A stretch of 64,000 bases of DNA from Oceanococcus sp. HetDA_MAG_MS8. Its GTDB lineage: Bacteria; Pseudomonadota; Gammaproteobacteria; Nevskiales; Oceanococcaceae. The DNA is taken from assembly GCA_019192445.1 (NCBI GenBank), contig JAHCMK010000002.1, positions 1-64,000 on the forward strand, in the 5' to 3' direction. The position numbers were made by a program, and so were the translations under genes. Under the pieces are notes generated by a model, which made no database searches, was not told the DNA's origin, and saw only the letters and a program-made list of their open reading frames with translations. The number at the start of each line of letters is the position of its first letter. Position 1 is the first letter of the stretch. Below, one piece after another: positions 57,594 through 64,000 of the stretch.

Positions 57594-58191
57594 GGAATTC
57601 CTCTGTCAGGAAAGCAAAAAGGTTGAGGGAGCGCTAAAGGCTCAGGCGCAGATGTGAAAACAACCCAGACGAGGTTGGGAATCTGCAACCGAAAATCGTA
57701 GGAAGCTATGCAGCAGCGTGAATGCTGTGCGCTTAATCTCACGGTGGCCTGCACCGCTTGGATGACGAAGCAAGAATGTTGTCACCTCCGCTTCGACATC
57801 TGGATGCTACTGCGCTCGGCGGCGGTATGCAACTCGGGGCCGAAGAAATTTCCCTGGCGCAGCACTGCCTGCGCCGTTTCCACGCGCGATTCCAGCGACT
57901 CGAGCAGAGTGCATGCCGCTGGATGTGCCCCTACTACGCAGGACTATTTCGCCTGGCACAGGGTCGGTGCGGTGCCTTGAGCCTGGATGACCCTGACCAG
58001 TGCCAGAAAATAGCGATGAAGGGGACATTGGTCTGGGTCCACCCAATGTGTGTTGTCAACGCCCCGTACTCGCCCTGGTTGATGAAGGGCTTGTGGGCGC
58101 ATTCTGAAATGCCATAAGGCCGTGTGCGAAGCCAGGGTTTGCTGACCATCGGCGACCAATGACTGACTCACTCCAGAGTGCTGCGTAAAGC
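57594..58191. other. Rho leader region without a clear gene
   Basis: About 600 bp between the trxA terminator and rho. It must contain the rho promoter and leader. A 119-codon + strand ORF (57758-58117) and overlapping minus ORFs exist, but none shows family features or a good ribosome site, so none is called. A weak hairpin CCCAACC...GGGTTG lies near 57662-57680. Rho autoregulates through its leader in E. coli; whether this leader does cannot be told. Confidence 0.4.
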
Positions 58192-58232
58192 AAAAAAAAT
58201 CGGGGTAGCGCCAGAAGATCGCGCTACCCCGA
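58192..58232 (-). terminator. Strong intrinsic terminator of trxA
   Basis: A perfect 12-bp stem, TCGGGGTAGCGC/GCGCTACCCCGA with a 9-base loop, is followed on the minus strand by eight Ts. The other side has TTTT, so it may work both ways. Confidence 0.95.
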
Positions 58233-58294
58233 CTTTTAAACTCTAGCCGCTGGAACTCTAACCACTGAAACTTCAGCCGCTGGGCGAGCTCGCC

Positions 58295-58621
58295 TTACAT
58301 GGCCGACTCAACAAACTCCGTGAGTTGAGCTTTAGACAGCGCGCCGACTTTGGTTGCTGCCACTTCGCCACCCTTGAAAATCATCAGGGTCGGAATACCG
58401 CGAACGCCAAATTTGGCCGTGGATTGCTCGTTATCGTCGATGTTGAGTTTGACGATCTTCAGCTTGCCATCATATTCCGGGGCCAAAGCTTCAAGAACCG
58501 GAGCAATCATGCGGCATGGCCCGCACCACTCGGCCCAGAAATCAACCAAAACAGGAACATCGGACTGCAGCACGTCAGCATCAAAGCTGGAATCTGTGAC
58601 GTGGGTGATGTGCTCACTCAT
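58295..58621 (-). CDS. trxA: Thioredoxin 1
   Basis: General thiol-disulfide reductant of 108 residues, with C33 and C36 in WCGPC, the cis-Pro region GIPTLMIF, and Lys and Asp in usual places. It is reduced by TrxB (43029-43982). It is divergent from rhlB and upstream of rho. Confidence 0.98.
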   Translation of the reverse strand: MSEHITHVTDSSFDADVLQSDVPVLVDFWAEWCGPCRMIAPVLEALAPEYDGKLKIVKLNIDDNEQSTAKFGVRGIPTLMIFKGGEVAATKVGALSKAQLTEFVESAM

Positions 58622-58953
58622 TTGCGGGCTCCAAATCTTTTATCGAAGGAAAAATGGAAAGTGGGGTGTATCTCAGCAATATCAACACAATACCTTGAAA
58701 TTCTCCGCCGCAGGCCAAAGCCAACCAATCGCGACTATGGGTTTGCGCTATGGCCCTGGGCCCCAGAGCCATCAAGGTCTACAGCATCCGCGGCTATGGG
58801 CACGCCGAATCAATCACTTGGGCTGTCCACTGCAACCGGCAATGCTGCTCACGTGGCGCAAACGACAGCTTTTCAACACTTGGGTAAAGCGTTGTTATGA
58901 TGGGTAGCGGCACGCTTTTGTCCGCTAATGATTCGCTGGGACATCCCGATTTA

Positions 58954-60261
58954 ATGCAACAAGACCCAACTGAGGCTGGCAAACACCTGACTGATCAGGC
59001 TTTTGCCGACATGCCTATCCACAGCCGCCTGCTGGCTGCACTGCAAGAACAGCAGCTGAGCCACTGCACACCCATCCAAGCACAGACACTGCCCATGGCA
59101 TTGGCCGGGCGTAGTGTGGCAGGGCAGGCTGAAACCGGCACCGGGAAAACGGCGGCTTTCTTAATCGCAACCTTGCACCACCTTTTAAGCAACGAAGACA
59201 GTCCCGAGCGCAAGGCCAACCAGCCACGCGCCATCGTCATTGCGCCCACCCGCGAACTCGCTCAGCAGATTCACGCCGATGCCGAGCCACTGTGCCAGAG
59301 CCTGCACCTGCGGAGCTGCGTGGTGTATGGCGGCAGCGGCTACCAATCGCAGCAAGACCAAATTGCCAGCGGAACAGACCTGCTTATTGGCACTCCTGGC
59401 CGGTTAATCGACTACTTCAAACAAAGGGTTTTCGATTTGCGGGCCGTTGAAGTCGCGGTGCTCGATGAAGCCGATCGTATGTTTGATCTGGGTTTCATCA
59501 AAGACATCCGGTTCTTAATGCGCCGTTTGCCGCCAGCCGGACAACGCTTGAACTTGATGTTCTCCGCAACGCTCTCACATAAGGTCATGGAACTGGCCTG
59601 GGAGCACTTAGGTGACCCAGAATGGGTGCGTAGCGAATCCACCAGCCTCACCGCCCGTGGTATCCGCGAGCAGCTCTACCATGTGAGCAAAGACGACAAA
59701 CGCAACCTGCTGATTAATTGGCTGCGCGCCATGCGCCCGCAACACACCATGATATTTGTCAACACCCGGCGTGTGGCCGAGTACATTGATGAAAACTTGG
59801 TGCGCGCGGGTATTAAAGGCGGCATGCTTTCCGGCAATGTGCCGCAGAAAAAGCGCGAGCGGCTACTCAGCGAGTTCAAAAGCGGCGATATCCACGTCCT
59901 CGTGGCCACCGATGTTGCCGCCCGGGGGCTGCACATCCCTGGCGTCAGCCATGTGTTGAACTACGACTTACCCCAAGACGCCGAAGACTATGTGCACCGC
60001 ATCGGCCGCACCGCGCGTGCTGGGGCTCAAGGAGATGCGGTGTCGTTTTGCTGCGAAGAGTATGTGTTCGGGCTGGAAGACATTGAGTCGCTCATTGGCT
60101 ACCAGATTCCTGCCGAGCAGCCTCCAGCCGACTGGCTGCAGCGACCGGAGCTAGGACCCAGACCGCCGCGCAAACCCAAGCCTCCGCGCAGCGGAGGACA
60201 GCGCCGTCGGTCTGGTGGCGGACGCCGGCGTTCCTCGGCCGGCAACCGCAGCAGCTCCTAA
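58954..60261 (+). CDS. rhlB: DEAD-box RNA helicase RhlB
   Basis: ATP-dependent RNA helicase linked to the RNA degradosome. Motifs seen are the Q motif (HCTPIQAQ), AETGTGKT, PTRELAQQ, VLDEADRMF, FSATL, VATDVAARGLHIPG and HRIGRTARAG. The C-terminal tail is basic (PRSGGQRRRSGGGRRR), typical of RhlB. ATG at 58954 (435 residues) matches the family start; in-frame ATGs at 58897 and 58900 would add 18-19 residues. It ends overlapping yrfG by 4 bp. Confidence 0.95.
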   Translation: MQQDPTEAGKHLTDQAFADMPIHSRLLAALQEQQLSHCTPIQAQTLPMALAGRSVAGQAETGTGKTAAFLIATLHHLLSNEDSPERKANQPRAIVIAPTRELAQQIHADAEPLCQSLHLRSCVVYGGSGYQSQQDQIASGTDLLIGTPGRLIDYFKQRVFDLRAVEVAVLDEADRMFDLGFIKDIRFLMRRLPPAGQRLNLMFSATLSHKVMELAWEHLGDPEWVRSESTSLTARGIREQLYHVSKDDKRNLLINWLRAMRPQHTMIFVNTRRVAEYIDENLVRAGIKGGMLSGNVPQKKRERLLSEFKSGDIHVLVATDVAARGLHIPGVSHVLNYDLPQDAEDYVHRIGRTARAGAQGDAVSFCCEEYVFGLEDIESLIGYQIPAEQPPADWLQRPELGPRPPRKPKPPRSGGQRRRSGGGRRRSSAGNRSSS

Positions 60262-60932
60262 GGCGCTGAGGGCACCTGCAGGGCCGCCAAGCTAGAAATC
60301 TCGATCAAGTCTGGCTCTGCCTCACGGATGGGCAGGGCGCGCCCTGCATCGCGCACCCCCAGAACCTGCCCCACCCCGCCGGCTAGGGCACCGCGCAGCA
60401 CGCGTGGCGTGTCGTCCACGAGCACCGCGCGCTGCAAGTCGATACCGGTCTGTGGGGCAAAGCTTTGCCAAAAGGCCAACTGCTCTTTGGGAGCGCCAAA
60501 GGGGTGCGTGCTGTAGGCGCGGTCGAATAAAGCGGTCAATCCCGAATACCGATCTTTCAGGTCCAAGACGTCTGGATGGGCATTCGTCAGCAGTACCAAC
60601 TCCCGTCCGCTCGCGCGTATGGCCTCCAAGGTGGGCTGCACCTGCGGTAGAAAACGGATATCGGCAGCTGTCTCCTGCTTGAGCTCACGCAAGCGCAGGC
60701 CCAGGGTCCGGTCCCAGAAGTCCAGGCAGTACCAGTTCAGGGTGCCCTGATGCTCCACGAATAAGGGACGCAAAGCCTGTTGGGCCGCGGCAAGCTCCAT
60801 GTTGTTTTGTTGCCCCCAGGCGCGGGGCACCGCCTCATGCCAAAAGGCATGATCGAAACTCAGGTCCAGCACGGTGCCGTCCATATCGCACAGCACCGTG
60901 TCGATGCGAGTCCAGTCCAAGGCTTGATTCAT
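60258..60932 (-). CDS. yrfG: GMP/IMP nucleotidase (HAD family)
   Basis: A HAD hydrolase of 224 residues: motif I DMDGTVLDL, motif II LLTNAH, motif III Lys (GAPKEQ) and VDDTPRVL. The opening resembles YrfG, which dephosphorylates GMP and IMP. Exact substrate is inferred. It converges with rhlB and diverges from cysQ. Confidence 0.88.
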   Translation of the reverse strand: MNQALDWTRIDTVLCDMDGTVLDLSFDHAFWHEAVPRAWGQQNNMELAAAQQALRPLFVEHQGTLNWYCLDFWDRTLGLRLRELKQETAADIRFLPQVQPTLEAIRASGRELVLLTNAHPDVLDLKDRYSGLTALFDRAYSTHPFGAPKEQLAFWQSFAPQTGIDLQRAVLVDDTPRVLRGALAGGVGQVLGVRDAGRALPIREAEPDLIEISSLAALQVPSAP

Positions 60933-60991
60933 GGACTTATGGTAGCTTGCCCAGCTTCATAGCGACCACCTCAGACACAGCGTATCCGCCC

Positions 60992-61768
60992 ATGCTTGAT
61001 CAGTTAACCGCCCTGGCCGAAGAGGCCGGCCAAGCCATCTTGAAGCACTATGCAAGCCCGGAGGCGGTGCAGACCAAAGCGGATGACTCACCGCTGACAG
61101 CAGCAGACCTTGCTGCCCACCAAGTCATCAGCGCTGGACTCGCTCGGCTAGACCCCAGCATTCCGGTGTTATCCGAAGAAGGGGGCATGCCAGACTTTGC
61201 CCAGCGACAAAGCTGGTCACGCTACTTCCTGGTGGACCCGCTGGATGGCACCAAAGAGTTTCTCAAACGCAATGGAGAGTTCACGGTCAATATTGCGCTT
61301 ATTGAAAACCACCGCCCCAGCTGCGCGGTCGTCCATGCACCGGCGTTGGAGGGACAAAGCTGGATTGCTCGCATTGGCGAAGGTGCTTGGCACCGCCAAA
61401 ACGGTGAGCAGCGAGCCATCCAGACGGCGCCCCTGCCCGAACGCTGGCGCATTTTGGTGAGTCGCAGCCATCGCAGCCCCGAGGTGGAGCAATTTTTGGC
61501 CAAATGCCCAGCCCATGACCCCATTGCTGCCGGATCGAGTTTGAAATTCTGCCGCATTGCTAGCGGCGAAGCCGATGTCTATCCGCGTCTGGGACCGACC
61601 TCGGAGTGGGATACCGGCGCCGGCCAATGTGTGCTGGAGGCTGCCGGAGGCGTCGTGCTGCGCACCGACGGCAGCCCCCTGCGCTACAACACCAAAGACG
61701 AAATCCTCAACCCGTGGTTTATCGCCGCAAGTACCGCCGACTATGACTGGACAGCCATGCTCGGCTAA
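60992..61768 (+). CDS. cysQ: 3'(2'),5'-bisphosphate nucleotidase CysQ
   Basis: Inositol-monophosphatase-fold enzyme that clears 3'-phosphoadenosine 5'-phosphate from sulfate assimilation. EEGG, DPLDGTKEFLKRNGEF and the C-terminal GPTSEWDTGAG carry the metal ligands. ATG at 60992 gives 258 residues; the frame opens at a TTG at 60947. It overlaps murI by 26 bp. Confidence 0.93.
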   Translation: MLDQLTALAEEAGQAILKHYASPEAVQTKADDSPLTAADLAAHQVISAGLARLDPSIPVLSEEGGMPDFAQRQSWSRYFLVDPLDGTKEFLKRNGEFTVNIALIENHRPSCAVVHAPALEGQSWIARIGEGAWHRQNGEQRAIQTAPLPERWRILVSRSHRSPEVEQFLAKCPAHDPIAAGSSLKFCRIASGEADVYPRLGPTSEWDTGAGQCVLEAAGGVVLRTDGSPLRYNTKDEILNPWFIAASTADYDWTAMLG

Positions 61769-62558
61769 CAAGGCCATCCGCGTCGGCGTATTCGATTCCG
61801 GGCTTGGAGGCTTATCCGTTTTCAGACAGATTGCCCAACTACGCCCCGATATCGACCTCATCTACTACGCCGACCAGGCCCGCATTCCCTGGGGGCCGCG
61901 CAGCGCACAGGACCTACACCTGTATTGCCGCAATATCTGCTTGCAGTGGATACACCAACAATGTGACCTCATCGTCGTTGCCTGCAATACGGCCTCGGCA
62001 GCTGCGCTGAGCCGACTGCGCTTGGAGTTCCCGCAGCAGTGCTTCGTGGGGATGGAACCGGCCATCAAACCAGCCGCGCAATTAACCCGTAGCGGTGTCA
62101 TCGGACTGCTCGCCACACCAGCCACGCTAGCAGGCGAGCTGCTGGCCCAGACTCGGGCCCGCCATGCCGCACATGTGCGCATCGTCTCGGACCCCTGCCA
62201 GGGCTTGGTGGAGGCCATTGAGAGCACCGACCCGCAACAGGTGAATGCCACCCTAGCGCAGATTTTGCCGAGGATCTTGGAGGCTGACAGTGACGTACTA
62301 GTGCTCGGGTGTACGCACTATGTGTTTGCCGCAGAGGCCATGCGCGCCCAGATGCCTAGCGACGTTCAGATTCTGGATCCAGCTCCCGCAGTCGCCGCCC
62401 AGGTCAATCGCCTGCTTCCTGCACCCACACAGCGCAGCGGCCAACGCCAGTTTTGGACCAGCGGCGACCCGCAGACCTTTAGCCGCCGAGCGTCTGCCCT
62501 GCTCCAGCACAGCATCCAGGCACAGCACGCGGACTGGGTCACAGCACCCCTGCCCTAG
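61743..62558 (+). CDS. murI: Glutamate racemase
   Basis: Makes D-glutamate for peptidoglycan. It is 271 residues, with FDSGLGGLSV, catalytic cysteines in ACNTAS and LGCTHY, and PWGPRS. ATG at 61743 lies inside cysQ, giving a 26-bp overlap; no other ATG precedes the conserved opening. Confidence 0.94.
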   Translation: MTGQPCSANKAIRVGVFDSGLGGLSVFRQIAQLRPDIDLIYYADQARIPWGPRSAQDLHLYCRNICLQWIHQQCDLIVVACNTASAAALSRLRLEFPQQCFVGMEPAIKPAAQLTRSGVIGLLATPATLAGELLAQTRARHAAHVRIVSDPCQGLVEAIESTDPQQVNATLAQILPRILEADSDVLVLGCTHYVFAAEAMRAQMPSDVQILDPAPAVAAQVNRLLPAPTQRSGQRQFWTSGDPQTFSRRASALLQHSIQAQHADWVTAPLP

Positions 62559-62629
62559 TCAAAAGCGACAGCTAATCGCGCCAAGCGTGCAGGCTGGATT
62601 AAGGCGCAGTCTCAGACTGCGTCACCTGA

Positions 62630-63328
62630 CTAGGCTAGGGCGAGGTCCAGTTCGGCAAAGCTATGCACAGATGCATGCTGCTGCGCGGCTTGGGTCCCAT
62701 CCTCGGGGCGTATGAGCTGTACAACCTGGAGCCCGCTTGCTTGGGCCGCATCCAGCTCTTCGGCCACATCGGACAAAAATAAGATGTGCTCTGGAATCAC
62801 TCCCAGAGCCTGTACGATGCGAGCGTAGCTACCTGCCTCACGCTTGGCGCCAACACGGGTGTCAAACCACTGGGAGAACAGCTCCCGCAGGTCTCCTTGC
62901 GGCGTGTGTCCAAACAATTGCTGCTGTGCGGCCACCGATCCTGAGGAATACACCCCTAGCCCAATGCCGGCGGCATGCCAAGCTTTGAGAGCGGGAACCA
63001 CGTCCGGATAGACGTGGCTTTGCAGCTGGCCATCGGCGTAGCCACGACGCCAAATCATGCCCTGCAAGGCCTTCAAAGGCGTCACCTTTTGGTCGGCGTC
63101 CATCCACGACAACAAGGTAGCCAAGATCGTTGGATGGTCATCGGGTGAGCACTCAGCCAGCATCGCTGTAGCCACCACCTCGGCGCGCACCTCAGGATCG
63201 TGAGCATGCTCACGCAGAAACTCCGGCAAGGCCGCGCGGGCAAAAGGGAACAAGGTGTCGTGCACGAAGGCAATGCTGGTGGTGGTTCCTTCAATATCGG
63301 TGAGCAGAAAACGCACGCTCAGGTTCAT
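62630..63328 (-). CDS. mtnC: Enolase-phosphatase E1 (MtnC)
   Basis: Bifunctional HAD enzyme of methionine salvage, 232 residues. Motif I is LLTDIEGTTTS, then VYSSGSVAAQQ, and later FLSDVAEELDAA. It forms the acireductone used by MtnD. It overlaps mtnD by 4 bp. Confidence 0.97.
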   Translation of the reverse strand: MNLSVRFLLTDIEGTTTSIAFVHDTLFPFARAALPEFLREHAHDPEVRAEVVATAMLAECSPDDHPTILATLLSWMDADQKVTPLKALQGMIWRRGYADGQLQSHVYPDVVPALKAWHAAGIGLGVYSSGSVAAQQQLFGHTPQGDLRELFSQWFDTRVGAKREAGSYARIVQALGVIPEHILFLSDVAEELDAAQASGLQVVQLIRPEDGTQAAQQHASVHSFAELDLALA

Positions 63329-63888
63329 CTGCCGGCCTCCGGCAATGGTTGCATCGGCGCATAACGCTTGGCCACGTCATCGCCGGTAAACTCCGCCACC
63401 CAGCCATCTGCTTGGGTGAAGAACCGCAGGGCCACAAAGTACGGGGCCTCACTCATATCAAACCAATGGGTCATTCCCGCCGGCACGCTGATCAGATCGC
63501 CAGCCGTGCACAGCAATACATACACCCGGCCATTCTGGCGCAGATAGAACAGCCCGCCACCGGCGGCGAAGTAGCGCATCTCAAAATCTGCATGCGTGTG
63601 CTCTTGGAGAAACTTTTCACGGGCCGCCGCTGCGCCGGGGTGATCAGGAAACAGAGCCACCACATCCATGGCCGAGAAGCCGAATTCGTCTTGCAAAGCC
63701 TCAAGCGGCCCACTGTAAGCCCGTAGAACCTCTTCGCTTGGCGTTTGTGGCCCGATGCCGTCAACCACCGCCCAGCGCCGGAATAGCACCCCGATGGACT
63801 GCATGTGAGCCTCAATCGCTGCTGTTGATTGATGCTCTTCCAACAATTGCGGCTGGTCTTGGTCGGCGAAGATTCGCAAGGTGGTCAT
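63325..63888 (-). CDS. mtnD: Acireductone dioxygenase
   Basis: A cupin of 187 residues that oxidises acireductone to the methionine precursor ketoacid and formate. The metal ligands are in HTHADFEMRYF (His, His, Glu) and a later His in GMTHWFD. The bound metal (Fe or Ni) decides the products. ATG at 63888 overlaps the mtnB stop (ATGA); a start 27 bp earlier is in-frame. Confidence 0.96.
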   Translation of the reverse strand: MTTLRIFADQDQPQLLEEHQSTAAIEAHMQSIGVLFRRWAVVDGIGPQTPSEEVLRAYSGPLEALQDEFGFSAMDVVALFPDHPGAAAAREKFLQEHTHADFEMRYFAAGGGLFYLRQNGRVYVLLCTAGDLISVPAGMTHWFDMSEAPYFVALRFFTQADGWVAEFTGDDVAKRYAPMQPLPEAGR

Positions 63889-64000
63889 CGGATTTGCAAC
63901 TCCATGAGCTGGCATTGAAGTAGAAACTCCAAGCTTTCATAGCGCCAAAGCGCTTGTTCAACAGTCGTTCCCCAAGCATAGACGCCATGCCCGCGGATGA
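63885..64000 (-). CDS. mtnB: Methylthioribulose-1-phosphate dehydratase (partial)
   Basis: The last 37 codons of a class II aldolase-fold protein. They include RGHGVYAWGTTVEQA and YESLEFLLQCQ, matching the MtnB C-terminus with its metal-binding His. The rest lies beyond the right edge. It is first in mtnB-mtnD-mtnC as read on the minus strand. Confidence 0.88.
   Translation of the reverse strand, partial: IRGHGVYAWGTTVEQALWRYESLEFLLQCQLMELQIR

Noticed and set aside
57807-58171. Several overlapping ORFs between rho and trxA
   Set aside because: Frames on both strands are open because of base composition. None has a ribosome site or recognisable domain.

Overview
This window reads as a chromosomal segment of a gammaproteobacterium of moderately high GC. 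The gene order repeatedly matches pseudomonad-type synteny: proA-rsfS-rlmH, glmM-tpiA-secG-tRNA-Leu(GAG), osmC-speD beside trpGDC, and rho/trxA/rhlB. A Coq7-type hydroxylase and a long PurC also occur. Genus cannot be fixed from sequence alone. About 54 protein genes, one tRNA, several intrinsic terminators, an integron and several repeat blocks are supported.

Layout. (1) 1-2767: the intI-proximal end of an integron. It has intI on the + strand, an attI-like core at 1546-1552, and two gene cassettes pointing away from the integrase. There is one complete attC (835-933) and the start of a second that leaves the window at base 1. (2) 2810-14975, minus strand: a nearly gapless run holA-proA-rsfS-rlmH-maf-rng-yhdP-nit-tldD-mutM. 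(3) 15045-16719, plus strand: coq7-lrgA-lrgB. (4) 16720-17738: a gene-free block with inverted repeats and a tandem array of about 185-bp composite units. (5) 17739-21467, minus: trpG-trpD-trpC-osmC-speD, with a possible Trp-codon leader before trpG. (6) 21468-28089, minus: rpe-trpE, then a 3.8-kb lipoprotein nucleotidase gene lying between trpE and trpG. (7) 28182-30112, plus: purC and a FemAB-like acyltransferase. (8) 30171-36268, minus: grxD, folP-glmM-tpiA-secG-tRNA-Leu, pxpA-pxpB-pxpC. (9) 36396-38816, plus: sodB, argF, nadC. (10) 38865-42076, minus: sppA and a lipoprotein. (11) 42249-45140, plus: ahpC-trxB, a dispersed-repeat block, and a brnT-brnA toxin-antitoxin pair. (12) 45730-49256: a hybrid signalling pair, a PAS histidine kinase and a REC-degenerate GGDEF-EAL protein. 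(13) 49232-54410: rnd, and the plus run Yip1-like-mpl-pmbA-parA. (14) 54469-60932: SLC13 transporter, rho, trxA, rhlB, yrfG. (15) 60992-64000: cysQ-murI and mtnB-mtnD-mtnC, with mtnB cut by the window end.

How the genes fit together. TldD and PmbA (TldE), the two halves of one protease, are encoded about 48 kb apart. SpeD starts spermidine synthesis, whose by-product methylthioadenosine is recycled by the mtn genes at the right end. AhpC, TrxB, TrxA, GrxD and SodB form a thiol and oxidative-stress set. Mpl, MurI, GlmM and LrgAB act on cell-wall recycling, synthesis and lysis. Rho, RhlB, RNase G, RNase D, RlmH and RsfS are RNA and ribosome functions.

Most of the window is ordinary core genome. 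The most interesting parts are the integron end with its cassettes, the repeat array at 17.2-17.7 kb, the 40-bp repeat shared by 21.9 kb and 44.2 kb, the nucleotidase gene separating trpE from trpGDC, and the candidate Trp-rich leader. I did not find a CRISPR array, a prophage or an intact insertion sequence.
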